A DNA stretch of 64,000 bases from Moringa oleifera (GCA_021397835.1 JAJFZO010000229.1:6069001-6133000); one strand, 5' to 3'. Shown: positions 33,382 to 46,884, counted from the first letter of the stretch. A program made the numbers and translations. Notes: generated from the sequence alone by a model not told the origin.

Positions 33382-34057
33382 AAGTTAATGACTCGCGCTT
33401 ACTAAGAATTCCTCGTTGAAGACCAATAATTGCAATGATCTATCCTCATCATGATGAAATTTCAAAGATTACTCGGGCTTGTCGACTAAGACTATAAACT
33501 AGTTGATTACATAAGTGTAGCGCGCATGCGGCCCAGAACATCTAAGGGCATCACAGACCTATTATTGCCTCAAACTTCCTTGGCCTAAGCGGCCATAGTC
33601 CCTCTAAGAAGCCAACCATGGAGAGTCACCTCCACATTGCTAGTTAGCAGGCTAAGGTCTCATTCGTTAACGGAATTAACCAGACAAATCACTCCACCAA
33701 TAAAGAATGGCCATGCACTACCACCCATAGAATCAAGAAAGAGCTCTCAGTTGTTAATCCTTACTATGTTTGGACCTGGTAAGGTTCCCCATGTTGAGTC
33801 AAATTAAGCCGAAGGCTCCACGCTTGGTAGAGCCCTTCCATCAATTCCTTTAAGTTTCAGCCTTACGACCATACTCCCCTCAAAACCTAAAAACTTTGAT
33901 TTCTCATAAGGTACTAGTGGAGTCCTAAAAGTAACATCTGCTGATCTCTGGTTGGCATCGTTTATGGTTGAGGCTAGGATGGTATCTGATCGTCTTCGAG
34001 CCCTCAACTTTCATTCCTGATTAATGAAAACATCCTTGGTAAATGCTTTCGCAGTTA

Positions 34058-34088
<31 letters not shown>

Positions 34089-34113
34089 TTGATTATAAAG
34101 TACGAATGCCCCC

Positions 34114-34145
<32 letters not shown>

Positions 34146-34648
34146 AAGGCCGATAGAATAGGATCGAAATCCTATGATGTTATCCTATGCTAATGTATTC
34201 AGAGCGTAGGCTTGCTTTGAGCACTCTAATTTCTTCAAAGTAACAATGTCGGAGGCACAACTTAGCCAATTAAGACCAGGAGCGCATCGTCGGCAGTAGG
34301 AACGAGCCAATTGTGCACACTGTAGGCAGACCGATTGACCCATCCCAAGGTCCAACTTCTAGCTTTCTAACTGCAACAACTTAAATATACACTATTAGAG
34401 CTGGAATTACTATGGCTGCTGGCACCAGACTTGCCCTCCAATGGATCCTTGTTAAGGGATTTAGATTGTACTCATTCCAATTACCAGACTCGAAGAGGCC
34501 GGTATTGTTATTTATTATCACTACCTCCCCGTGTCAGGATTGGGTAATTTGTGAGCTTGCTGCCTTCCTTGGATGTGGTAGTCGTTTCTCAGGCTCCGTC
34601 TTCGGAATCAAACTCTAATTCTCCATCACCCGTCACCACCATAGTAGG
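33184..34648 (-). rRNA. 18S rRNA 3' part (~1,465 nt), unit 1, interrupted by a retroelement
   Basis: Minus strand. The 3' end is recognised by TGATCCTTCCGTAGGTTCACC (the universal 18S 3' region with one C-to-T). It is complete up to CACCATAGTAGG at 34,648, where a family-B LTR starts. The 5' ~340 nt of 18S and the ETS are missing in this unit: the element is cut off at 39,052 and followed by subrepeats. Transitions at CpG are widespread. Confidence 0.92.
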
Positions 34649-35660
34649 TGTCACACCGTCGATTGCGGGATTAGTGCAACTCTAGTGTTATGGTGCTAGA
34701 TGCGTCCACCTAATCAGCCCAACTTTCTAAGCTCATGCCAAAAAACAAATAAGAGCCAACAATGCAAAACACAAAGTAAGAAGACGGTATTACAAAAAAA
34801 TTTTCTCAACTTTTATTAAAAATAAAGGAACTCTTTACATAAGAAGGGTCTCCCTTTAAGAGCACACAAAGCCTCTAGCTACCCACACACTTGAGTTTGT
34901 ATTACTCGATGTGTTTATAACTGAACCCAAGCCCTTTTTTTATACTAGTTGAGGAGTGTCCTATTCAAACACTCTCTCTTAGTTATCTCACATTTTTTAG
35001 ATAGGCCACCCAATCTTGATCACGAGTCTTTATCTCATTGAGGCTTATCTTCAAAGTTTGGATAGCATCCTTCTCTCGCAAGGACTCTCCTTAAGTCAAG
35101 GATCTCATCTACTTTGAAGTTTTCTCTAAGCCTTCTTATCCGCTTTCAACCGATTTGGATAGGCTTGAGGAGGTGGTTTCTGTTCAGGACTCTTTCCGAG
35201 CTCTCTTGGGATTCGGGATAGACACTTTTTTCTTATCCTTCTATCGCCCTGATCCTCCTGTAGCTAGTAGCCATATCCTTTCTTTGGGGAATATCTTCGC
35301 TTGCTAGAATTTCAATCCATGCCAAGCTGGGTTCTCGGATTTTGGCCTATGTTCCCTTCATTGGACATTTCGCACCACCGTGTGCTGGTGCTTGCTTGAG
35401 GCACCTTTACTACTTTCCCCTTAAGCGGGCTTATAGGTCTGTTTGCGTGCTTCATCCCTCACTCCACAACGTTCCTAACTCAGTATCGAATCTCCACTGT
35501 AAGTATGAAACTCGATTTCTTACCAAGTCTCCCGCATTCGTTTTCATATCTAACTCATACGTTTTTGCCTTGCTAGCATGGTCCTCCACACCTGCAGGTC
35601 CGAGCATGGAGCAAGACTCACCATGCCTATGCCTTGATACTTAGATTCAAGGGTCTGACA
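34649..35660 (-). mobile_element. Family-B 3' LTR inserted in 18S, unit 1
   Basis: 1,012-bp LTR in minus orientation, from TGTCACACCGTCGATTG to GGGTCTGACA, followed by AACCACCCCCACG, the inverse polypurine tract. Its left edge abuts GTAGG of 18S, the same base as the complete insertion at 48,709. The second copy of the target duplication is not present because the rest of the element is deleted. Confidence 0.88.
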
Positions 35661-35673
35661 AACCACCCCCACG
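35661..35673 (-). other. Polypurine tract (plus-strand primer), unit 1 element
   Basis: Minus-strand GTGGGGGTGGTT directly beside the 3' LTR, the usual priming site for plus-strand DNA synthesis. The unit 2 copy (49,728) is degraded to TAGTGGTGGTT. Confidence 0.7.
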
Positions 35674-38600
35674 AGAAGAACTCGACACCCCCGTCGGCTT
35701 AGTGTTGTGATACGACCTGATCTGTCCTCAAATTGCCACAATGTGGTATGTTTTTCCCAACCCGCATCCACCTCACTAGTGCCTTTCCACTGGACTAGGT
35801 AGTATGTCCTTCAATTTATCTTACTATAGCCCTCTGTTCGATGATCAAGGATTTTCTCTATTTCCTTGTGAAATTGAACTCGAGTTAGCGGCGGTGCATG
35901 CTTAGCCTGCTTGCGTCTGCGATCAGCATCTTCCTGAAACTCTTTGAGGAAGCTCATGTGGAATGTTGGGTGCATCTTTAGATTTTGCAATAGCTTCAAC
36001 CTATAAGCTATTGCTCCAACTTTCTTCTCGATCTTGAATGGTCCATCATACCTTGGGATAAGGCCTCAAACTCCATTCTTTGTGATTTTCTTCTAAATTT
36101 GAGGTGTCAGCTTCAGTAGCACCTTGTCCTCAACTTGGAACTCAACATCACGTCTCTTTTTGTTAGCATATTTCTTCATACGCCTCTGTGCCTTAAAAAG
36201 GCTATCCCTCGCTTGGTCAATCAACTCTTGCTTATCCCAAGCATAGCGATAGGCTGCTAGACAGCTTCCTTGGCTCCTCTGCTTGGCTATCTCATGGGGC
36301 GTCATTGGTTGTTGCCCAAAAGCTACCTCTGCAGGACGTAGACCTGTCGATGATGAGCGATGGATGTTGTAGCAAAACTGCACTACATCCAATAATTCAA
36401 GCCAATCTCTTTGGCTTGCAGTCACGTAATGCCAAAAATACTCCTTCAGCAAGCTATTTACCCTAACTGTTTGACAGTCTGTGCATGGTTTGCAGTGGAC
36501 AATTTGAGTTTTGTTCCCATCATGTTTAGCAACACTGTCCAGAATCTTCTCGTGAATCTGGCATCTCTATCACTCACAATGTCTTTCGGCAACCCAAACA
36601 ACTTAACAACATGTTTGAAAAACATCTCAGTGGCCGTATCAGCTGGGCACGCTTGAGTAACAGGAACGAAGATAGCATACTTTGAGAACCTATCAACAAT
36701 CACCATTATAGCGAATAGTCCCTTTACCTTTGGGAAGCCCATAATGAAATCCATCGACACCAACTCCCATGGGTGTTTCAAAATAGGCAGGGGTTAGAGC
36801 AAACCTGCCTCCCTCCTCCTTCTATTAGTTTTATCCTGTTGGCCCACTAAGCATGTGCGAACATAGTCCTCCACATCTTTCATCAATCCTCGGCTAATAA
36901 TAAGCTCTTATCAATAGTGCGAGCATCCTCTCAACGCCAGAGTGACCTGCCCATAGCAGGTCATGGGTTTCCCTCAGCAACTGTTTCTGAAGTCCTCCAA
37001 ACTTAGGCACAAACAGTCTGTCTCCTCGAGGATATAGCAACCCATCCTCGACCTAGTATCTTCGGGTTAAGCCTTTGCTCACCTCCTCCATGAGTCGAGC
37101 ATACTCGGTATCTTCCCTAGCTATCGATCTTATTTGCTCGAGTAAGTTGCTCTGGACACCCGTCAAAGCAGCCACAAAAGTTTCCACTTCTATGCAAGCT
37201 TAATGCATCACCAATAATGTTTTGTTTGCCTGGTTTGTGTTCCCACACAAAATCAAACTCCACCACAAACTCTTGCCATCTTGCTTGTTACGGAGATAGC
37301 TTTTCTGCGAGCAAAAATAGGTCTTAGCGACATTGTCAGTAATTACCTTAAATTTCATCCCAAGCAAGTAATGCCGCCATGTCCCTAGGCAATGGACAAC
37401 AGCCGTCATCTCCTTTTCATGAGTCGAATAACACTGCTCTGCATCTTTAAGTTTTCAACTCTCGAATGCCACAGGATGGCCATTCTGCACCAACACACCC
37501 CCTATTGTTCGATTAGAAGCGTCTGTGACTACCTCGAATGGCCCTTCAAAGTTTGTTAGGGACAGTACTGGTTCTGAGGATACTGTTTGTTTTAATCACT
37601 CAAAAGCCTTGTTGCAGTCATCGGTCCACACCCACGGGCTATCTTTCTTTAGCAAGTCCATCAAAGGGTTGCTCTTGCTCAAATATCCTTTAATAAACCG
37701 TCTGTAATAGTTTGCGCGCCTAAGGAATGATCGCAATTCAGCAACTTTTCGCGGGGCTGGCCACTCCTGATGGCCTTCATTTTCCTTTCATCCATCCGTA
37801 TCTGTCCGTTCTTGACCCAATGTCCTAAGAATGGCACTTCTTGCTTGCAAAACTCACATTTTTCCTTCTTGATGTATAGCTGGTGCTCTTGCAGCCGCAT
37901 CAATACTTGCTGCAAATGGTTTGCGTGGTCGTCTAGGGTCTCACTATAGACCACAATGTCATCCAAGCAGACTACCACAAATTTCTCTAAAAACTCAAAC
38001 AATACGTCATCCATAAGTTTGTAAAAGGTAGCAGGTGCACTGGTTAGCCTGAAAGGCATCACCATGAACTCATAAGAGCCATACCTTATGACGCATGCAG
38101 TTTTTGCTTCGTCCCCCTCAGCTACTCTAACTTGCCAATATCCTGACTGCAAGTGTAGCTTTGTAAAGTACTTGGCCCTTGATAACCGATCAAATAAGTC
38201 AGCAACGTTTGGCATCGGAGATTTGTTATTTACCATTACCTTGTTTAATGCTCGATAATCAATGCACATTCTCAGTGAGCCATCTTGTCTTCGCTGGAAT
38301 ACCACAGGTGCTCCATAAGGGGCCTTCGATGGCTGAATAAAACCCGCTTCTAATAGCTTGTTTAGCTGCTTCCGTAGTTCGGCTAGTTCCAACGGGGGCA
38401 TTCGATATGGTGCTTAAGTAGGGGGTCTAGCACCTGGAAGTAACTCGATCATATGATTAACATTCCTCCTCGGAGGCAATGGCTTGGGGAGCTCCGGTGG
38501 CATCATGTCGCTGAATTCCCGCAACACTTCAGCGATCTTGTCTGGCACCTCTATAACCTGATCTGGTTTTGCCTCAAATAGTGATGCCACCATTGTCACT

Positions 38601-39052
38601 TCACCCTTCCGTAGTCCTGATTGAAGTTTCTTTGCAGATTGCAACCCAATCTGTGTCTTATCTATCGAAAACTCTCTTGCTACTTCGGTTCTAAGTAGGC
38701 TCGGGGCTCTCTCATCAACCACGAGTAGTCCACCTAAGTGGGTCATCACCGATGCCTTGGTTTGTCTGAAGAATTTTAGACCCAAGATAACATGAAATTC
38801 ATCTAACTAAGTTATCATGAAGTTGGACATATCTTTCCATTCACCTACTTCAATGGTCTTAGTGGCAGCTTCGGATACTTCCTTCGCCTCAGCATTCATT
38901 GCTTCGAACTTGACTGAGGCTGGAAAAAGCTTAAGCCCGAGCATTCCTACATCTTCTTTCGCGATAAAATGGTTGGTAGCTCCAGTATCCAACATTGCCA
39001 TTGCATCCTTCTCGTTTACCTTCATCGAACTTAGATCAACCTTTTTTGCAAG
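35674..39052 (-). pseudogene. Family-B gypsy pol (PR-RT-RNase H-INT-chromodomain), decayed, 5' truncated
   Basis: Reading right to left. The protease has an intact D-T-G (38,981-38,989) and NHFIAKEDVG. RT (about 37,800-38,401) is open for 240 codons with LQSGYWQVR, but the catalytic box is CLDD (Tyr to Cys) at 37,958-37,969. RNase H is at 37,200-37,560 (HEKEMTAVVHCLGTWRHYLLG). Integrase is at 36,090-36,980, with Asp in SMDFI and SDRDARF; the frame breaks where the catalytic Glu is expected near 36,465. The chromodomain at 35,670-35,860 has lost its ATWE Trp context. The right end stops at the gag/protease boundary (39,052) and meets a subrepeat. Confidence 0.88.
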
Positions 39053-42000
39053 TCCATGCGACGCGGTTCCCTTGGCTCGCTTGTTGGGCACCATGTCGAG
39101 GGGCAGGGACCAGGGGGGTGGCTCCCGATGGGTGCCCGTGGCCCGGCTGACGAATCCACCGCTGCTGCATGCTTGGCAAGCATCCCTTGCCGTGCCTGCT
39201 GGGGGCTACTTGGCATGCCTCCCGTGCCCAGGGTCCATGCGACACAGCTCTCTTGGCTCGCTCGCTGGGCTCCGTGTCAAGGGGCAGGGACGAGGGGGCT
39301 TGCTCTCGATGGGCGCCTGTGGCCTTGCTGGCGCACCCACTGCTGCCGCATGCTGGGCATGCAGCCCATGCCATGCCTGCTGGGGGCTGCCGAGGCATGC
39401 CTCTTGTGCCCAGGGACCATGCGACGCGGCTCCCTTAGCTCGCTCGCTGGGCAGTAAGTCGAAGGGCAGGGACGAGGGGGCTGGCTCGCAATTGGCGCCT
39501 GTGGCCTGGCTGGCGCGTCCATCGCTGCCACATGCTGGTTAAGTAGCCCATGCCATGCCTGCCTCGGGCTGCTAAGGCATGCCTCCAGTGCCCGAGGTCC
39601 GTGCAACATGGCTCCCCTGGCTTGCTCGCTGGGCACTGCGTCGAAGGACCGGGACGATGGGGCTGGCTCGCAATGGGCACCAGTGGCCTGGCTGGCATGC
39701 CCACCGCTACCATAAGTTGGGCAAGCAGCCCATGCCGTGCCTGCTGGGGGCCGCTGAGGCATGCCTCCCTTGCCAAGAGTCCAAGCGACGCGGCTCCCCT
39801 GGCTTATTCGTTGGGCACTATGTGAAGGTTCGAGGACAAGAAGGCTGGCTTACGGTGGGTGCCACTGGCCAGTTTGGCGTGCCCACCGCTGCTGCACACT
39901 GGGCACATGGGCCATGCCATGCCTGCTGGGGGCTGCCATGGCGTGCCTCCTATGCACGCTAGGCAAGCAGCCCATGCCATGCCTGGAGGGGGCTTCTGAG
40001 ACATGCCTCCTATGCCCAGGGTCTATGCGACACAGCTCCCTAGGCACTATGTTAAGGGGCAGGAATGAGGGGTTGGCTCGCGATGGCCTCCTATCGCCTG
40101 GTAGGCGCGACCACCACTACCGCGTGTTGGGCAAACAGCCCATACTGTGCCTGCTGGGGGCTGTCAAGGCATGCGTCTTGGACCTAGTGTCCTTGAGACG
40201 CGGCTCCCTTGGCTCTTTCGCTGGGCACCATGTCGAGGGTTCGAAACAAGGGGGTTGGCTCGCGATAGGCACCTGTGGCCTGGCTTGCTCGGCCACCACT
40301 ACCGAACGCTGGGCACTTGGCCCATGCCATGCTAGCTGGGGGCTGCTGACTTGTGCCTGCCGTGCCCAGGGTCCATGAGATGCGGCTCCACTAGCTCGCT
40401 CGCTGGACACTATGTCGAGTGTCAGGGACAAGGCGCCTGACTTGTGATGGGCGCCCATGGCCTGCCTGGCGCACCCACCGCTAATGCACACTGGGCAAGC
40501 AGCCCAGGCCATGCTTGCTGGGGGCTGCCCAAGCATGCCTCCCATGCCCAGGGTCCGTGCGACGTTGCTCCCCTAGCTAGCTCGCTGGGCATAACCTCGA
40601 CGTTTAGGGACGAGAGGGTTGGCTCACGATGGGCACCCATGGCCTGTCTGGTACGCCCATCGCTATGCACGTTTGGCAATTGGCCCATGCAGTGCCTGCT
40701 GGGGGCTGCCAAGGCATGTCTCCCAGGCCTAGGGTCTGTGCGACACGGCTCGCCAGCCTTGCTCGCTGAGCAGTAAGTGGAGGAGCAGGGACGAGTGGGC
40801 TGGCTTGCAATGGGCGCCAGTAGCCTCATTGGCGCGCCCACTACTGTTAAACACTGGGCAAGCAGCCCATGCCTTGCTTGGTGGGGGCTGCCTAGGAATG
40901 CCTCCCGTGCCTAGGGTCCGTGTGTAGCAGCTCTTCTGGCTTGATCTCCAGGCATAATGTCGAGGGTCAGGGACGAGGGGGTTGGCTCGCGAGAGGCGTC
41001 AGTCGCCTAGCTAGCACGCCCACTGCTGTCGCATGCTAGGTAGGCGGCCTCCCGTGCCCAGGGCCTGTGAGATGCGGCTCCCCTAGCTCGCTCGCTAGGC
41101 ACTACGTCGTGGGACAGGGACGACGGGGCTGGCTAGCGATGGGCGCCTATGGCCTGGCTGGCGCACCCACGAATGCCGCACGATGGGCAAGCAGCCCATG
41201 CCATGCCTGCTAGGGTTGTCGAGGCATGCCTCCCGTGCCCAGGGCCTGTGAGACGTGGCTCCCCTAGCTCGCTCGCTAGGCACTACGTCGTGGGACAGGG
41301 ACGGCGGGGCTGGCTCGCGATGGGTGCTAGTGGCCTGGCTGGCGCACCCACCAATGCCGCTCGATGGGCAAGCAGCCCATGCCATGCCTGCCAGGGTTAC
41401 CGAGGCATGCCTCCCGTGCCCAGGGTCTGTGAGACACGGCTCCCCTAGCTCGCTCGCTAGGCACTACGTCATGGGATAGGGACGACAGGGCTGGCTTGCG
41501 GTGGGCGCTAGTGGCCTGGCTGGCATGCCCACCGCTGCCGCATGATGGGCAAGCAGGCTTTGCCATGCCAACTGGGGGCTTCCGAGCCGTGCGATGCGGC
41601 TTCCCTAGCTCGCTCGTTGGGCACTATGTCGAGGGTCAGGGACGAAGGGGCTGGCTCGTGATGGGTGCCCGTGCCCAATGTGCGGCTCCCCTGCCGCACT
41701 CTGGGCACATGGCCCATGCCGTGCCTACTGGGAGCTGCCGTGGCATGCCTTCTATTCCTAAGGTCAGTGCATCGCGGCTCCCTTAGCTCACTTCCTGGGC
41801 ACCATGTTGAGGGGCATGGACGAGGGGGCTAGCTCGTGATGGGTGCCCGTGGCCTGGCTGGCGTGCCTTCCGCTGCTAAACACTAGGTAAGCAGGCCATA
41901 CCATGCCTGTTGGGGGCTATCGAGGCATGCCTCCCATGCCCAGTGCCCATACGACACGGCTCCCCTGGCTCGCTCGCGGGGCCCTACATTGAATGACAGG

Positions 42001-43062
42001 GACAACGAGGCTGGCTCACGACGGGCGCCAGTAGCCTGGCTAGCGTGCCCACCGCTGCTGCACAATGGGCAAGAAGCCCATACCATGCCTGCTGGGGGCT
42101 GCCTAGGCATGCTTCTCGTGGCTAGTGTCCGTGAATCACGGCTCCCCTGGCTTGCTCGCTGGGCATAATGTCGAGGGTCGGAAACGAGGGGGTTGGCTCG
42201 GGATGGGCGCTCGTGGCCTGGCTGGTACGCCCTCCGCTGCCGCATGCTGGGCAAGCAGCCCATGCCGTGCCTGCTGGGGGCTGCCAAGGCATGCCTCTCA
42301 TGCCCAGGGTCCATGCGACGCAGCTCCCATGGCTCGCTTGCTGAGCACCATGTCGACGGGTAGGGACAAGGGCGCTGGCTCGCGATGGGCGCCTGTGGCC
42401 TTGTTGGTACACCCAGGGCTGCTGCAAGCTGGGTAGGCAGCCCATGCTGTGGCTGCTGAGGCTTGCCTCCCGTGCACAAGGTCCATGCGACATGGCTCCC
42501 CTGGCTCTCTTGCTGGGCGCCATGTCGAGAGCAGGGACGAGGAGCTTGGCTCGCGATGGGCGTCGGTGGCCTGCTGGCGGGCCCATCGCTGACACACACT
42601 GGGCAAGCAGCCCATGCCGTGCCTGCTGAGGGCTACCAAGGCCAGACTCCCGAGCCTAGGGTTCGTGCGACGCAGCTCTCCTGGCTCGCTTTCTGGGCAC
42701 TATGTCGAGGTTCGGGGACAAGTAGGTTGGCTCTCGATGGACGCCATTTGCCTGGCTGGTGTGGCCACCGTTGTCGCATGCTGGACACGCATCCCATGCC
42801 ATGCCTGCTAATGACTCCAAGGGATGCCTCCCATGTCGAGGGTCCATGTGACGCAGCTCCCATGGCTCGCTCGCTGGGCAGTTGGTCGAGCGGCAGGGAC
42901 GAGTGGGCTGGTTGGCGATGGGCACCCGTGGCCTGGTTGGCGCCCCCATTGCCGCCGCATGCAGGGCAAGCTGCCCGTGCCATGCCTGCTGGGGGCTGGT
43001 AAGGCATGCCTCCTGTGCCCAGTGTCTGTGTGACTCGGCTCCCCTGGCTCACTCACTGGGCA
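39053..43062. repeat. IGS ~180-bp subrepeat array between units 1 and 2
   Basis: About 22 subrepeats. A very regular part at 41,090-41,480 gives the period directly: the GGGACAGGGACG motif lies at 41,111 and 41,291 (180 bp) and its variant at 41,473. No ETS, promoter or spacer sequence is present in this IGS, so the array follows directly on the truncated element. No gene is visible. Confidence 0.87.
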
Positions 43063-43316
43063 GTACTTTACTGTGGGACAGCATCGAGGGACAAGTTTCT
43101 ATTATATTTTTATATTTTTTTTATTGGAGTAGCACTTGGTTCCCCAATGCTTCCCGATATGTTTCCAAGTGTTTTTCCCTTGTGTTTCTCATTTCACAAG
43201 CCTAAATTACTTGCTTCTTTTTCCAGGTCATTATCTTGAGGGACGATTTCAGACCTCAAGGCATCGATTGCCGAAAAGAGAAGGACAATTATTGTGGGGG
43301 TTTAGGGGCGGGGGGG
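43063..43316 (-). other. rDNA 3' ETS / 28S downstream region, unit 2
   Basis: Matches 29,001-29,257, from GTACTTTACTG through the T-rich tract to the G-rich run GGGGCGGGGGGGATG at the 28S end. Confidence 0.7.
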
Positions 43317-43869
43317 ATGAATCGAAGCGACAAAGGGCTGAATCTCTATGGATCATGGCAGCAAGGCCACTCTGCCACTTACAATACCCTGTCACGTATT
43401 TAAGACATCTACAAATGATTCTACCCATCGCTCGACGGAAATCACGCTTCAAGGCAGCCCGCGAGGCTCCTCCGTCGCGCGGGCTTGGCCAATGACACAT
43501 GCCTTTGGGGGCCTGGAGGCCCCTACTGCAGGTCGACAATCGGGCGATGGGTGCATTCCCTTCTAGCCTGGGTTTTGACTTAGAGGTGTTCAGTCATCAT
43601 CCAGTGCATGGTAGCTTTGCACCACTAGCTTTTAAACCAAGTGCGATGACCAATTGTGTGAATCAACGGTTCCTCTAGGACTAGGTTGAATTACTATCGC
43701 GACGTGGGCATCAGTAGGGTAAAACTCACTTGTCTCACGATAGTCTAAACCCAGCTCACGTTCCCTATTGGTGGGTGAACAATCCAACACTTGGTGAATT
43801 CTGCTTCATAATGATAGGAAGAGCCGACATCGAAGGATCGAAAAGCAATGTCACTATGAATGCTTGGCT

Positions 43870-43912
<43 letters not shown>

Positions 43913-44401
43913 AGCTTCAAATTTCGAAGGTCTAAAGGATCGATAGGCCACGCTTTCACGATTCGTATTCGTACTAGAAATCAGAATCAAACAAGCTTTT
44001 ACCCTTTTGTTCCACACAAGATTTCTGTTCTCGTTAAGCTCATCTTAGGACACCTATGTTATCTTTTAACAAATGTGCCACCCCAGCCAAACTCCCCACC
44101 TGATAATGTCTTTCGCCCAAATTGGCCCGCTGAAGCCGACCTCGAGTCCAAAAAGAGGGGCAACGCCCCGCCTCCAATTCATGGAATATGTAAAATAACG
44201 TTAAAAGTAGTAGTATTTCACTTTCGCTGTTTTTGGCTCCCACTTATCCCACACCTCTCAAGTCATTTCACAAAGTCGGACTAGAGTCAAGCTCAACAGG
44301 GTCTTCCTTCCTCGCTAATTCTGCCAAGCCTGCTCTCTTAGCTGTGGTTTCACTGGATAGTAGATAGGGACAGTGGGAATCTCGTTAATCCATTCATGCT
44401 T

Positions 44402-44458
<57 letters not shown>

Positions 44459-46307
44459 TCGTTTACCCGCGCTTGGTTGAATTTCTTCACCTTGACATTT
44501 AGAGCACTTGGCAGAAATCATATTGCGTGAGCATCCACAGGGACCATCACAATGCTTTGTTTTAATTAAACAGTTAGATTCCCCTTATCCATACCAGTTC
44601 TAAGTTGGTTGTTCGACCCCTGGTAAGGCCCCCGAAGGGACCATTCCCAGTCCGTCCCTCGGCCGGCACGCAGCGATCCACTCTTGCCGCTGGAGCAGCT
44701 CGAGCAGTCCACCGATAGCCGATAGGTTCGAGACTAGGACCTCCATGCCCAGCCCTTAGAGCCAATCCTTTTCCCGAGGTTACTGATCCATTTTGGCGAC
44801 TTCCTTTGCCTACATTATTCCATCAACCAGAGGCTATTTACCTTGGAGACCTGATGCGGTTATGAGTATGATTGGGCATGAGAGGCACTCGGTCTTCCAG
44901 ATTTTCAAGGACCACCGGGGAATGGACCCTGGGTGACGTGCGGTGCTCTTTCAGCCATTGGACCAAGTTGTTAAACAGAAAAGATAACTCTTTCCAGGGC
45001 CCCCACTGACGTTTTCAAACTCCCTAACCTAATCGTGAGCAGCCACGTCCCGATTTTAAAATTTTAATTGGATCCTCTTTCGAAGCTCGCATCGAGGCAC
45101 GATCCAACGGGCTTCCCCTATCTCTTAGGATCGACTAACCCATGTGCAAGTGCCGTTCACATAGAACCTTTCCCCTCTTTAGCCTTCAAAGTTCTCATTT
45201 GAATATTTGCTACTACTACCAAGATCTGCATCGATGGCCGCTCCGCCCAGGCTCGCGCCCTGGGTTTTGTTGCGACCACCGTGCCCTTCTACTCATTTGG
45301 GCTTGACCCTTGTCCCAGCGGCTGGGTATAGGTCGCGCACTTTAGTGCCATTCATTTTCGAGGCTATTTGATATGGTAAGTGAGTTGTTACACACTCTTT
45401 AGCAGATTTTGACTTCCATGACCACCGTCCTACGGTCTTAATCGACCAACACCCTTTGTGGATTCTAGGTTAGCGTGTAGTTGGGCACCGTAACCCGGCT
45501 TTCGATTCATCATGCATCGCCAGTTCTACTTACCAAAGATGGCCCCATTAGAGCTCTCGATTCAATGGGACGGCTCAACGAAGCAGCTGCCCCATACTAC
45601 CTATTTAAATTTTGAGAATAGGTCGAGTGGATTGTGCCCCCGGTGCCTCTAATCATTGGCTTAACCCGACAGAACTCGCATCTGAGCTTCAGCTATCCTC
45701 AGTAAAACTTCGGAAGGAACTAGCTATTAGCTGGTTTGATTAGTCTTTCACCCCTATACCCAAGTCAAACAAACGATTTGCATGTCAGTATCGCTGCAGG
45801 CCTCCACCAGAGATTCCTTTGGCTTTGCCCCGCTCAGGCATAGTTCACCATCTTTCGAGTCCCAAACAGGCATGCTCGCACTCGAACCCTTCTAAAAAGA
45901 TCAAGGTCGGTTGACAGTACACCCGCGAGGGATCTCGCCAATCAGCTTCCATGCGCCTTATAGGTTTACTTGCCCGTTGACTCGCACGAATGTCAGACTC
46001 CTTGGTCCGTGTTTCAAGACAGTTCGAATGGGGAGCCCGCGGGCCATCGCCAGGAGCGCGCAGGTGCTGAAGCACCACCGTGATGACTATGCTACTAGCC
46101 ACGATCTTGACGATGACGTCTCTACGAGTGTATCAAAGGCTCGGGCTTGGGTTGCCATTATGATCCGCATCGATTCGTACCCTGAGTCGATCGATAAACC
46201 GGCTCGTGGCCATTCCACATCCAGCCAAGGTGCATCGTCGGCCCCCATTCGCTTCCCTCCCGATAATTTCAAGCACTCTTCGACTCTCTTTTCAAAGTGC
46301 TTTTCAT

Positions 46308-46341
<34 letters not shown>

Positions 46342-46572
46342 TCACACGTGTTTAACCTTGGACGGAATTTACCGCCCTATTGGGGCTGCATTCCCAAACA
46401 ACCCGACTTGTCAACAGCGCCTCGTGGTGCGACAAGGTCCGGGTGAGACGGGGCTTTCACCCTCTCCGATGCCGCTTTCTAGGTAACTTAGGCCGCAGTT
46501 TGTCTTTGAGGACGCTTCTCCATATTACAATTTTGGTGCCGAGGACGCACGATTTTCAAGTTGGGCTTTTTT

Positions 46573-46605
<33 letters not shown>

Positions 46606-46606
46606 T

Positions 46607-46650
<44 letters not shown>

Positions 46651-46673
46651 GGTCCTGCCTGACCTGGGGTCTC
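43317..46673 (-). rRNA. 28S (25S) rRNA, unit 2, near full length, degenerate
   Basis: About 3.36 kb on the minus strand. The 3' end is at the inverse of CAGCCCTTTGTCGC (43,326-43,339); the 5' end is at GACCTGGGGTCTCAT (46,661-46,675), preceded by CTCCGCTTATTGATATGC. Compared with unit 1 it retains the segment near 44,670-44,745 but has lost about 40 bp near 44,965 in a variable domain. Transitions are widespread. Confidence 0.92.
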
Positions 46674-46884
46674 ATCTCGATCGATTGTTGGGTTCGTGAG
46701 TCATGAGCGAGCGACAGGCGTATGAGGGTGCACGAGGCTTTCTCTACCACAACCAAGCCATGACGCGACGTCGCTCGAGGCTCTTTTTTAGGCCAACCAC
46801 GAGCCAAAGGCACACGAAAGCTAACATCCGCCTTGCGATGGCCCCTCCCCTCCCCGAAGGGATGCTGGGGGTCGGGGGTGACGG
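46674..46884 (-). other. ITS2, unit 2
   Basis: About 211 bp, aligned with ITS2 of units 1 and 3, including CCCCTCCCCGAAGGGAT near 46,848. Confidence 0.8.

Noticed and set aside
45911..46486. 191-codon open frame within 28S of unit 2 (and 35-140-codon frames across 28S, 18S and ITS)
   Set aside because: It lies wholly within rRNA sequence that aligns among the three units; a chance frame.
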